A program made the position numbers and the translations under genes. Under the pieces are notes generated by a model. The model saw only the letters and a program-made list of their open reading frames with translations, had not been told where the DNA came from and searched no databases. A stretch of DNA of 64,000 nucleotides from SUG1106 sp051883095. GTDB taxonomy: Bacteria > Bacillota > Clostridia > Peptostreptococcales > Anaerovoracaceae. Position 1 is the first letter of the stretch. Each line of letters opens with the position of its first letter. The DNA lies in assembly GCA_051883095.1 (NCBI GenBank), contig JBJETB010000022.1, positions 10,522 to 74,521 of the forward strand, given 5' to 3'. Below are positions 49,620 through 58,000 of this stretch, in pieces.

Positions 49620-50504
49620 TCATCCAACGCTTTTCCAGAGCATTTTACAATCTACAAAATCCACGTCAAGACGTCCATTATTCTTAAGCCATGCTATGTA
49701 TGAACGGACAGTGCTGCCTATGAGCACATATTGGTCAAAATTCATCTTCATGTTGTATGCCAGAAATAATTTCTGCAGCACCTCTTCAAATGTTTGAGGT
49801 TCTTTGCAGATTTCAATGATTTTTTCACCTACTTCTAAAGTTTTGTCAATATTATATTGAGCCAGTGCCGTAATATCCTCTGTTGCTTCAACATGGGACC
49901 CTACAAAAATTCTGGCTTTCATTGTCTTTACTTTTTCTAAAGTTTCAAGATGTGAAGCAATATCATAGTTGAACGTAATGCCATACTTTTCAAGAGTAGC
50001 CGGACTGCTCACGCAATCAGCTAAAAATACCACATCGTCAGACGTTCTGAATCCAACCATGTCAAATCCATGTCCCTTTAAATCAATAACTTCCATCCCT
50101 TTCGGAAGCACATCTTGTGTCAATATCTCAGAAACACTTGGCTGCGCCATCATAAACTTGTGCCTCAGATTTGTCGGTGAAAATCCTCCATAAAGGAATG
50201 CAGGTTCCAGAATCGGAACGTTGGTAATGGCCCAGTCCATACCACCGGGAGAATAGATTTTGCATCCGGTACGATCCTGGAGAAATCTGTTTCCGCCAAT
50301 ATGGTCCGCATGAGAATGTGTATTAAAAATAGCCTTCAGTGTCCAGCCATTTGCTTCAAGAATATGCAAAACTTTTTTTCCGCCGTCTTTATCGCTGCCG
50401 CTGTCAATTATGCACACTTCATTTTCTGAAATGCGTACAATGCCAACTTTAGCAGGACTGTCAATATAAAAGCTGTTTTTTCCTGCTTGAACTAACTCGT
50501 ACAT
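49620..50504 (-). CDS. MBL-fold metallo-hydrolase
   Basis: 294 residues. The metal motif THSHADHIGG near residue 62, the D in IDLKGHGFDMVGF near 140 and the late GSHVEAT near 202 follow the metallo-beta-lactamase/glyoxalase II plan; the C-terminal ~80 residues form a helical winged-helix-like tail as in some hydroxyacylglutathione-hydrolase-type proteins. Substrate unknown. AAAGGAGA precedes the ATG. First complete gene outside the island and convergent with it. Confidence 0.88.
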   Translation of the reverse strand: MYELVQAGKNSFYIDSPAKVGIVRISENEVCIIDSGSDKDGGKKVLHILEANGWTLKAIFNTHSHADHIGGNRFLQDRTGCKIYSPGGMDWAITNVPILEPAFLYGGFSPTNLRHKFMMAQPSVSEILTQDVLPKGMEVIDLKGHGFDMVGFRTSDDVVFLADCVSSPATLEKYGITFNYDIASHLETLEKVKTMKARIFVGSHVEATEDITALAQYNIDKTLEVGEKIIEICKEPQTFEEVLQKLFLAYNMKMNFDQYVLIGSTVRSYIAWLKNNGRLDVDFVDCKMLWKSVG

Positions 50505-50713
50505 TATATCGGTCTCCTTTTGATTTTTGATTAAGCGAAATCATTTTATCAACATTTTAATTGATTCATCAATATAATTCAAGTGTTTTACTGTAAGCAT
50601 GTAATTGTTTTTCAAAACAAAAAAAATAAAGATTATTTGACTTGCCATAACAAAAATGATATAATATCGCTCGTCTTGTGTTGCAAATAATATTTTTACT
50701 ATAGGAGAGAACA

Positions 50714-51307
50714 ATGTCGAACAAAATCAATGAAGCAGTTGAAATAAGATGGCATGGAAGAGGCGGACAAGGTGCCAAAACTGCATGTCTGATGCTTGCA
50801 GATATAGCTTTTACAGCAGGTAAGTATGTTCAGGGTTTCCCTGAATATGGTCCGGAAAGACAGGGGGCACCTATTACCGCATATAACAGAATTACAGACA
50901 AGCCTTGTAAGGTACATTCAAATATATATACACCGGACTATGTTGTTGTTGTTGATGAAACCTTACTGAAGTCTGTTGACGTAGCTAAGGGCATTAAAAA
51001 GGACGGAGTTCTGATCATCAACAGCAAGAGAAGTCCTGAAGCCTTAAGGCCGCTGCTTAACGGTTATAAGGGGCGCATCTGTACAGTTGATGCAGAAACC
51101 ATTTCAATTGAATGCCTGGGCAGGAATTTCCCTAATATGCCCATGCTTGGTGCTATTGTAAAGGTAAGTAAGGTTATAGACGTAAATGACTTTGTGAATA
51201 ATATGCGTGAATCATTTGAGAACAAATTTGCAGGCAAAGAAAGCGTAATTGAAGGAAATATGAAGGCTGTAGTTAAAGCTATGGAGGAAGTTGAGGTAGG
51301 AGAATGA
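50714..51307 (+). CDS. 2-oxoacid:ferredoxin oxidoreductase, gamma subunit
   Basis: 197 residues, with EIRWHGRGGQGAKTAC near residue 10 and GFPEYGPERQGAPITAYNRI near 40, the signatures of the gamma chain of pyruvate- or 2-oxoisovalerate-type oxidoreductases. These enzymes convert a 2-oxoacid and CoA to acyl-CoA, CO2 and reduced ferredoxin in the cytoplasm of anaerobes. Overlaps the delta gene by 4 bases; the order gamma-delta-alpha-beta is standard for four-subunit forms. Confidence 0.92.
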   Translation: MSNKINEAVEIRWHGRGGQGAKTACLMLADIAFTAGKYVQGFPEYGPERQGAPITAYNRITDKPCKVHSNIYTPDYVVVVDETLLKSVDVAKGIKKDGVLIINSKRSPEALRPLLNGYKGRICTVDAETISIECLGRNFPNMPMLGAIVKVSKVIDVNDFVNNMRESFENKFAGKESVIEGNMKAVVKAMEEVEVGE

Positions 51308-51609
51308 TTACTAAGGCCAAAGATTTAAATGAAAAAATAACATGGCAGGAGATAACTACAGGGGCAGAGATTTATGAGCCCGCAACTTCACTGCTTGTTG
51401 AAACAGGTGACTGGAGAGTAATGACACCTGTATTTAAGGAAGATGACTGCAAGCAATGCATGCTATGCGTTTTATATTGTCCTGACAGTTCCATCCCGGT
51501 AAAAAATCACAAGAGACGTGATTTCGACCTGGTTCACTGCAAGGGCTGCGGCATATGTGCAAAAGTTTGTCCTTTCAAGGCTATAGAAATGGTAAAGGAG
51601 GATAAGTAA
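51304..51609 (+). CDS. 2-oxoacid:ferredoxin oxidoreductase, delta (ferredoxin) subunit
   Basis: 101 residues with two 4Fe-4S motifs, CKQCMLCVLYCP and CKGCGICAKVCP, in the bacterial 2Fe4S-ferredoxin fold that collects electrons from the alpha-beta core. The opening KDLNEKITWQEITTGAEIYEPA is typical of PorD/VorD. The stop overlaps the alpha start by one base. Confidence 0.92.
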   Translation: MITKAKDLNEKITWQEITTGAEIYEPATSLLVETGDWRVMTPVFKEDDCKQCMLCVLYCPDSSIPVKNHKRRDFDLVHCKGCGICAKVCPFKAIEMVKEDK

Positions 51610-52829
51610 TGTCAAGAAGAGATAGAATGTCAGGAAATGAAGCCGTAGCAGAGGCTATGAGACAGATAAATCCGGATGTAATGGGTGCATTCCCAATTAC
51701 GCCTTCTACAGAAATTCCTCAGTATTTTTCAAAATTTATCGCTGACGGAAAGGTCGATACAGAGTTTGTTGCTGTAGAATCGGAACACAGTGCAATGTCT
51801 GTGTGCATTGGTGCATCAGCTGCCGGCGCAAGAGCTGTAACTGCAACTTCTTCAGCAGGGCTTGCATATATGTGGGAACTTTTGTATGTTGCAGCATCAT
51901 CGAGATTGCCAATTACCATGGCTGTAGTAAATAGAGCTTTAACAGGTCCTATCAATATAAATAACGACCACTCAGATACCATGGGTGCAAGAGATTCCGG
52001 CTGGATTCAGATTTATGCGGAGTCAAATCAGGAAGTATATGACAACTTTATTCAGGCAATGCCGATTTCTGAAGAAATAAGATTGCCTATTATGATATGT
52101 CAGGATGGATTCATTACAAGCCATGGTGTATCAAATATTGAATTGCTTGAAGATGAAGAGGTAAAAAACTTTGTCGGAGAATTCAGGCCGGAAAACTATC
52201 TTTTGAAGCATGAAAACCCTCTGGCAGTAGGCCCTTATGGAACCTCTCCATATTATATGGAAGTAAAGAGAGCGCAGGCTCAGGCAATGAAGGATTCAAT
52301 GCCTGTTATTATGGATGTTGCTGAAAGATTCGAAGCACTGACAGGAAGAAAATACGGATTCTTTGAAGAATATATGATGGATGATGCAGAAGTAGCTATT
52401 GTAATTATCGGTTCCAGTGCGGGAACGGGCAAAGAAGCTGTAGACAGACTGAGAATGGAAGGCAAGAAGGTCGGACTGATTAAACTCAGAGTTTTCAGAC
52501 CTTTCCCGAGACAGCCTCTTGCAGAAGCAATGTGCAAGGTCAAGGCAGTGGCAATCATGGACAAGGCTGAATGCTTCTCAAACAGCGGCGGACCGCTTTT
52601 CAGTGAAGCCAGGAATTCACTTTATGATCTTCCAAACAGACCATATGCGATAAACTATATCTACGGACTCGGGGGCAGAGATATTACAGTTGAGGATTTC
52701 TACGAAATTTACAACGATCTGTTTATTATCTATGATACTAATAAGCCGGGCGATATCTACAGATACGTTGGTGTAAGAGACAGCAGATATGGTGAACATG
52801 GATTTGACCACAAGAAATACGACGAGTAA
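51609..52829 (+). CDS. 2-oxoacid:ferredoxin oxidoreductase, alpha subunit
   Basis: 406 residues: MSGNEAVAEAMRQINPDVMGAFPITPSTEI at the start, SEHSAMSVCIGASAAGARAVTATSSAGLAYMWE near 60, and FRPFPRQPL near 297. It holds the pyrimidine-side part of the thiamine diphosphate site. Similarity in layout is to PorA/VorA; pyruvate is the most common substrate but branched-chain 2-oxoacids cannot be ruled out from sequence reading. Confidence 0.92.
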   Translation: MSRRDRMSGNEAVAEAMRQINPDVMGAFPITPSTEIPQYFSKFIADGKVDTEFVAVESEHSAMSVCIGASAAGARAVTATSSAGLAYMWELLYVAASSRLPITMAVVNRALTGPININNDHSDTMGARDSGWIQIYAESNQEVYDNFIQAMPISEEIRLPIMICQDGFITSHGVSNIELLEDEEVKNFVGEFRPENYLLKHENPLAVGPYGTSPYYMEVKRAQAQAMKDSMPVIMDVAERFEALTGRKYGFFEEYMMDDAEVAIVIIGSSAGTGKEAVDRLRMEGKKVGLIKLRVFRPFPRQPLAEAMCKVKAVAIMDKAECFSNSGGPLFSEARNSLYDLPNRPYAINYIYGLGGRDITVEDFYEIYNDLFIIYDTNKPGDIYRYVGVRDSRYGEHGFDHKKYDE

Positions 52830-52857
52830 GCTTTGATTTAGATGAGGTGAGAAAACT

Positions 52858-53787
52858 ATGGCATATGATTTAAAAAAGGAATTGGAAAAACCGGAGAGAC
52901 TGGCTGCCGGTCACAGACTTTGTGCCGGTTGTGGTGCGGGCATTGCCGTAAGAGGTGTGCTGAGAGCGTTAAATCCTGAAGATAAAGCGGTTATCATTAA
53001 TGCGACAAGCTGTCTTGAGGTTTCCACGTTCATGTATCCTAATACAGCATACTACGACAGCTATATTCACAGTGCCTTTGAAAACAGCGCTGCAACGTGT
53101 TCAGGTGTAGAGGCGGCATACAACGTCCTTAAGAAGAAAGGCAAAATAAAAGATAATTTCAAGTTTATAACTTTTGGCGGAGACGGAGGGACTTACGATA
53201 TCGGACTTCAGTCTCTTTCTGGAGCAATGGAAAGAGGGCATGACATGGTATATGTATGCTATGACAACGAAGCATACATGAACACAGGTGTTCAGAGATC
53301 TTCTTCAACTCCCAGATTTGCAGATGCAACAACTTCACCGGTGGGCAGGTTAACATCCGGAAAGGAGCAGAACAAGAAGAATCTTACTGAAATAATTGCG
53401 GCACATAATATACCGTATGCAGCACAAACAACATTTATCGGAAACTTTAAAGATTTGCATGAAAAGGCTCATAAGGCCATTTATACAGAGGGACCTTGCT
53501 TCCTTAACATACTTTCTCCTTGCCCGAGGGGATGGGGATACGAAACATCAGAGATAGCTGAAATCTGTAAACTGGCCGTTGATACATGTGTATGGCCTAT
53601 GTACGAAATTGTAGAAGGACAGTGGCACTTGACATATGAGCCGAAGAAAAAACTTCCGGTTGAAGAATTTCTCAGAAAACAAAACAGATTCAAGCACATG
53701 TTCAAGGAAGGAAATGAATGGATGATTGAGGAAGCACAAAGCTATGTGGATGAACAGTGGAACAAGCTTCTGCTAAAATGCAAGTAG
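52858..53787 (+). CDS. 2-oxoacid:ferredoxin oxidoreductase, beta subunit
   Basis: 309 residues. CAGCGAGIAVRG near residue 22 with later conserved cysteines binds the 4Fe-4S cluster near thiamine, and GGDGGTYDIGLQSLSGAMERGHDMVYVCYDNEAYMNTG near 101-138 is the TPP-binding GDG...N signature. Ends the four-gene operon; a hairpin follows. GAGGTGAG precedes the ATG. Confidence 0.93.
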   Translation: MAYDLKKELEKPERLAAGHRLCAGCGAGIAVRGVLRALNPEDKAVIINATSCLEVSTFMYPNTAYYDSYIHSAFENSAATCSGVEAAYNVLKKKGKIKDNFKFITFGGDGGTYDIGLQSLSGAMERGHDMVYVCYDNEAYMNTGVQRSSSTPRFADATTSPVGRLTSGKEQNKKNLTEIIAAHNIPYAAQTTFIGNFKDLHEKAHKAIYTEGPCFLNILSPCPRGWGYETSEIAEICKLAVDTCVWPMYEIVEGQWHLTYEPKKKLPVEEFLRKQNRFKHMFKEGNEWMIEEAQSYVDEQWNKLLLKCK

Positions 53788-53820
53788 ACCTCACAATCAG
53801 GTGGATAATATGTTGAAAAA

Positions 53821-53860
53821 TGTCAATGGCTCCTTCGGCTTTACGGAGGAGTCCTTGACA
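53821..53860. terminator. Hairpin between the oxidoreductase operon and the convergent XRE gene
   Basis: TGTCAA...TTGACA outer arms with inner CTCC/GGAG pairing. T-runs are weak, so termination is only likely. Confidence 0.5.
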
Positions 53861-53868
53861 CTCACATT

Positions 53869-54540
53869 TCATTCATCTACCGCGTCTTTAATCTCGCCAT
53901 TATCATACTCCAGCAGATCTTCCACACGGCAGCCGAGGACTTTTGACAAAGCAAGGAGCGTAGCACCTGCGGCTTTGTTAATGTCCTTGGCACGAATTTC
54001 ATACTGCTGCAAAGTACGCAGATTTACGCCAACCTTTATGGCAAGTTCTCTCTGTGAATATCCGCTGATCTTACGCTGTGCCTGCAGGCGGGTCGGCGGG
54101 TTATTTTTGCGTATCATGCGATTGACGGTATCTACAAACTTCTTTTCGGATGCTTCATGCAGGGCAGGATAGAGCTTTTCAATCTCCTGCATGGTGATAT
54201 ACTTCTGAATCTCTTTAAAACTCCGGCCTGTGTACCATTGATAGTAGGCAAGAATCCAGCCGCACCAATACTGCGGGGAGTAGTCATAGTCAATCTGTGC
54301 CGCAGGAAAGTCCAAGTATGTTCCGGACTTTGTGAGTACATCCATCACAAGCTCTGTACCGGACAAACCCGATACAACTCTTGGAACGCCTGCCGCGAAT
54401 TGCTGTGCATAGCCTGTGCCTATGAACAGCACAAGAAAACTATCCATATCCATCTGACAGCTGTTAGCGGCGTAGTCCGTGGCTTCCCCCAGGCATTTCA
54501 TAGCATCATCTAGATATTGATTATCGTAAGCGTGGATCAT
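53869..54540 (-). CDS. XRE-type HTH protein paired with DUF3990
   Basis: 223 residues from the ATG at 54540 with AGGAGGTG upstream. The C-terminal half holds an HTH (RKISGYSQRELAIKVGVNLRTLQQYE, near 165-190) ending in a VEDLLEYDN tail; the N-terminal ~150 residues are helical with a WCGWILAYYQWYTGRSF stretch. The start lies 20 bases inside the DUF3990 gene, so the two are translationally coupled. In this arrangement it is the probable antidote and autorepressor of the ADP-ribosyltransferase-like partner. Confidence 0.75.
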   Translation of the reverse strand: MIHAYDNQYLDDAMKCLGEATDYAANSCQMDMDSFLVLFIGTGYAQQFAAGVPRVVSGLSGTELVMDVLTKSGTYLDFPAAQIDYDYSPQYWCGWILAYYQWYTGRSFKEIQKYITMQEIEKLYPALHEASEKKFVDTVNRMIRKNNPPTRLQAQRKISGYSQRELAIKVGVNLRTLQQYEIRAKDINKAAGATLLALSKVLGCRVEDLLEYDNGEIKDAVDE

Positions 54541-55198
54541 CTGCTTGCACCTCCTCACGGATAATATCTCTCATATACAGACCGTCTAAATCATCTCTTT
54601 CAAGCTCGGCACGAAAAGCAGCTCTTGCTTCGTCATCACGTACTTTTCTTTTTGCATAATACTCGGTATTATCAGCAACCTCATAAGAAACAAATTGAAT
54701 CTTTTCAAAAGCAACAGGGCTTTTCAAAACAAACTGCTCACCGAGCTCACCCAGCCGCATAGCATAAGAAAGCTGCGTGAGTGAAATTTCGTTATTCACG
54801 AACGCTCTTGCAAAGGAGAAGTAGGAATCGTCCGCACGGCAGCCAACAACCGCATCATAGGGTGTCAGATCAATGAGGAAATGTTCTTTCAGCCAATCCG
54901 AACCGCGCTTAATAACAGGAGTTGAGATACGAAACTGGCGGTATTTCATAAGGAGTGCCAGCCAATGAAGGATTGTATATCCGTCAGAGTAAAGATTCAG
55001 CACGGAAAGCCCGCCTGTATCAATTTCGTATTGATTAACGTAGCCGTCTGTGTTTTCGGTACAGGCCCATTCTTTTGCAAGCTCCAAGTGCTCTGTGCAA
55101 TAAAAGCCCTTTCCATAGTCGTTATATGATTTACCTTTTTCAAACACGGGTGTTTGAATAATTTCGGAGGAACCGTGATATAGGATTAGTTTGCTCAT
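54521..55198 (-). CDS. DUF3990 protein (ADP-ribosyltransferase-like), second copy
   Basis: 225 residues from the ATG at 55198 (GAGGTG upstream). LILYHGSSEIIQTP and GKSYNDYGKGFYCTEHLELAKEWAC near residues 3-45 define the family; DLTPYDAVVGCRADDSYFSFARAFVNNEISL near 110-140 and FVLKSPVAFEKIQFVSYE near 157 are further conserved regions. It is only distantly similar to the island copy at 48551 and pairs with an XRE gene instead of DUF3791 genes, resembling a toxin-antitoxin layout. Confidence 0.82.
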   Translation of the reverse strand: MSKLILYHGSSEIIQTPVFEKGKSYNDYGKGFYCTEHLELAKEWACTENTDGYVNQYEIDTGGLSVLNLYSDGYTILHWLALLMKYRQFRISTPVIKRGSDWLKEHFLIDLTPYDAVVGCRADDSYFSFARAFVNNEISLTQLSYAMRLGELGEQFVLKSPVAFEKIQFVSYEVADNTEYYAKRKVRDDEARAAFRAELERDDLDGLYMRDIIREEVQADDPRLR

Positions 55199-55238
55199 TT
55201 TCGTCACCTCTATACTTCTTTAGAGTTACTATGAACAT

Positions 55239-55267
55239 ATTATACTTCTAAAGAAGTACAGAGTCAA
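55239..55267 (-). promoter_or_regulatory. Operator-controlled promoter of the DUF3990/XRE pair
   Basis: On the minus strand TTGACT, a 17-bp spacer and TATAAT form a promoter. The spacer is nearly filled by the palindrome ACTTCTTTAGAAGT (55244-55257), and a half-matching ACTCTAAAGAAGTA lies downstream near 55212-55225. This fits autorepression by the XRE protein. Confidence 0.75.
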
Positions 55268-55277
55268 TAGTTTTGCA

Positions 55278-55316
55278 TTGTGGGAGCAAAGAATAAATGG
55301 TATAATACTACAAAAG
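55278..55316 (+). promoter_or_regulatory. Repeated promoter cassette, copy 3
   Basis: TTGTGG-N17-TATAAT with flanks GAGCAAAGAATAAATGG and ACTACAAAAG matches the cassettes at 47404 and 48479. It drives the SEC-C gene. Confidence 0.65.
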
Positions 55317-55352
55317 GAAAAGGAACTTTATAATTGCAGTGGAGGAAACGAC

Positions 55353-56516
55353 ATGTTATTAAGAGAGCATTTGGAATAATATACAAGAGAACAGCTTTTA
55401 GAACAGGCAAGAAGCTTTGAATTAACAAAATGTTCCGGGCTGCGAAAGGCCGCACTGATAGATAGAATCATTGAATGTTTTTGCACAGAGGAAATGCTTC
55501 GAGACAGATTAACTTGTTTGACAAATGAGCAAATGACGCTCTTTCGCAAAGCGTGCCGGATGCCCCAGGATATTTCAATAAATGAGATAATGGACGGGAT
55601 GCAGTTATGCAGATATTGGCTCGGAGGTTTTGAGGAGCCGACGGACAGATTCTGTGTATATGAAGAGATTGCCGGGATTTTTGGCAATATGGATGATGAG
55701 GCATTTAGGACAGAACAAAACAAAAAAGGTTGGATGATGAAATGCGTGCAGTTCTTTATAGAATATTATGGAGCAGCACCTGTAGAAATTATATATGAGA
55801 TGTACAAATTAAAGGTTAAGGGCAGCATAGATGCAATGATGGATATGCTGCGGGAGATGCCGGTGGATATGGTGGAATCCTGCATTTTTCCAATGGACAA
55901 ATTGGGCCTGCAAAATATTTCAAAGGATGACCCGCTCTACTCTTCCAGAGGACTGTTTATCCATATTCCAATACTGATGGACGAAGAGCTATTTCCTTTG
56001 TTGAAACAGCAGATGGATAAAGAATTCTACATTCCATCAGTACAGCAGATTGAAGAAATGTGCAGAATAGGATATGAAGCAAGCTCGCCGGCATATAAAA
56101 AATTAAAAACATTTCTTATGAAAAAAATGGATATGCCGTATGACCATGCTGTTTCCTGGTGCCTTCAGACATGGGCAAACAGTTATGAAGGAGAATCAAT
56201 CGGCGATATTCTTGACAAAATGTCAGAGGCAAATGTAATATTTGAAAATGAAAAACAGACAAAAGAACTTGTGGGTTTACTTGTGGATGCCCATAATAAT
56301 ACGCGTATGATAGAAAACAGAGGTCATAACCCTAACGAATTGGCGAGCAAGAGAATGACCGTTGATTTGGAAGAAAATGATGATACAGCTGCTACGGCAA
56401 TGTACACAAAGGGCCCGGGTGGCAATGTGATAAGGATAGGAAAGAAGATTTATCCAAACGACCCTTGCCCTTGTGGTTCTGGGAAAAAGTATAAGAAATG
56501 TTGTGGAAGGAATTAA
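55353..56516 (+). pseudogene. SEC-C motif protein gene with a premature stop at codon 9
   Basis: The ATG at 55353 has GTGGAGG upstream and a promoter at 55278, but the frame reads MLLREHLE then TAA (55377-55379) before continuing open to 56516. The part after the stop begins with a SAP/Rho-N-like segment (QLLEQARSFELTKCSGLRKAALIDRI), has a helical middle, and ends in the zinc-binding SEC-C motif PCPCGSGKKYKKCCG. A change of one base (GAA to TAA, for instance) would explain it. A shorter product could arise from an internal start such as ATG 55494. Confidence 0.7.
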
Positions 56517-56539
56517 TGTAGGTGTAAATAGGGTGGTGA

Positions 56540-56758
56540 AAAAAGTGGTTAAGATTAAATTTAGGGTGCAGATATGCTAAAAAACGCACAGCGCACCGGC
56601 ATCTGCTTTTTGATAACACATCCAACTGCTATAAATTCTTCTGGTTCAAGGCCATTCTGACAAAGCTGGAAAGAGGTAAAACGAGGTTCACTTTTAGTGA
56701 GTTGGTCAATGAAATGATTGCAGATGCCTGGTATATGGAAAGGATAAATGCAAAATGA
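56540..56758 (+). pseudogene. Fragment of an HNH-endonuclease-type gene
   Basis: An open frame without a proper start contains LLFDNTSNCYKFFWFKAIL then RFTFSELVNEMIADAWYM and ends at TGA 56756. This is the usual opening of HNH-domain proteins of defence or restriction type (YKFFWFxALL then DELVxEMIxxAWY); the nuclease part is gone. The stop overlaps the ATG of the next gene. Confidence 0.5.
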
Positions 56759-57387
56759 ACGAACCGAAAAAATTATTCAACCGAATAATAGAACTTTCCG
56801 GCTGCGAGGACAAGGTTGCATTGCTTCAGGAAATCGGTAGAATACTCCTGACAGAGTACGTGATAAAGGTCGAGGACGTAATCGTAGAGCCCATATGGAT
56901 TGAAGCGTATTATTATGATGACAGCAATGGTTTTAAAGATCCTTTTGTTCATCGCAACAGCAGACAGAAGGAAGAGAACGTACTATACTTTCACCATAAA
57001 ACAGATGATCAGAGAAACGGCGTTGATATTTGCCTTTCCCCTGAAAACAAAGAATTTTACCTTTCATTCCTGCTTAAATACACACTTGTAGATGGTGTGC
57101 TCAGATCACAGAGCCGGTTAAGCCCGCTTATAAGAAAAAAATATAAAGAAGGTAATCATGTGTTGGTTCATTGCGACAGACCTGAAGGCATCATCGCCTG
57201 TACAAAGAGGATAGGTCTCAAGACAAACGACAGAGACCCTTTAAAGGCGGAAAAAGAAAAGTACCAGAACCTGGAGCTGGCAATCGTAAGAGATTTTGAT
57301 AAGGATTTTGATGCGAAAATAAAGCTGCCACGAAGGAAAAGCCTCATGAATAATTATCTGCTGCACACGGGATGTCTGGATGATTAA
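56755..57387 (+). CDS. Hypothetical protein, possibly MPG-glycosylase-like
   Basis: 210 residues. The middle part, IWIEAYYYDDSNGFKDPFVHRN then NGVDICLSPENKEFYLSFLLKY, recalls short proteins related to 3-methyladenine DNA glycosylase (MPG fold, where VxxVE/GVDICL strands line the pocket), but I am not certain. The end is rich in Lys/Arg/Asp. The ATG overlaps the HNH fragment's stop. A terminator follows. Confidence 0.5.
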   Translation: MNEPKKLFNRIIELSGCEDKVALLQEIGRILLTEYVIKVEDVIVEPIWIEAYYYDDSNGFKDPFVHRNSRQKEENVLYFHHKTDDQRNGVDICLSPENKEFYLSFLLKYTLVDGVLRSQSRLSPLIRKKYKEGNHVLVHCDRPEGIIACTKRIGLKTNDRDPLKAEKEKYQNLELAIVRDFDKDFDAKIKLPRRKSLMNNYLLHTGCLDD

Positions 57388-57407
57388 TCGGTAATGAGCA
57401 GACTCAG

Positions 57408-57466
57408 CTGCATAAAACATTTGCAAGACAAGCTTTTGTCATATACAGATGTTTTGTGCAGTTTTT
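57408..57466 (+). terminator. Terminator after the MPG-like gene
   Basis: CTGCATAAAACAT pairs with ATGTTTTGTGCAG (one mismatch), with an inner hairpin GACAAG/CTTTTGTC, followed by TTTTTT. Confidence 0.75.
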
Positions 57467-57550
57467 TATTGGAAACCATCCATTTGATGTCCTGTTTATG
57501 GTACATCGCATAGCGTACAATAAGAAAAAAGATGAAACGGAGGTACTGTT

Positions 57551-57949
57551 ATGGGATACTATACAAATTTGGCGGCTGCATTTCTGGATGAGGACAGTGA
57601 TTACAGTTATACTTCTCCGGAAAGGGAATTATTCTGGAGGATGGATGATCTTGAGTCGAGGCTTGATGAACTGAGAAGTAAAAATGCATGTTATGAGAGC
57701 CATATTACAGTGCCTGACGACATACGATACGCACTACCTGAACATCTCGGCACAATATCTGAAGTGAAAAGAGCTATAGAATATGCAAGGAATGATCTGA
57801 GCGATAAGTATGGTATTAATCTTGAGGCATTTATAGATCAGATGGATACGGAATATGAAAAGAACAATTCAGAAGAAGAATACGAACAGATTTCGTTTAT
57901 CGGGGCACATATGCAGATTATAAATCACTCCGACAGGCATGTAGCATAA
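57551..57949 (+). CDS. Hypothetical acidic protein
   Basis: 132 residues from the ATG at 57551 (CGGAGG upstream). The sequence is rich in Glu/Asp and Tyr, with helical stretches RELFWRMDDLESRLDELRSK and EVKRAIEYARNDLSDKYG. No signal, membrane segment or known domain was recognised. Confidence 0.6.
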   Translation: MGYYTNLAAAFLDEDSDYSYTSPERELFWRMDDLESRLDELRSKNACYESHITVPDDIRYALPEHLGTISEVKRAIEYARNDLSDKYGINLEAFIDQMDTEYEKNNSEEEYEQISFIGAHMQIINHSDRHVA

Positions 57950-58000
57950 ATAGTACATTGCTTAAAAGGAAAAAGAACTTGAAAGAAAGGATGATTATAC

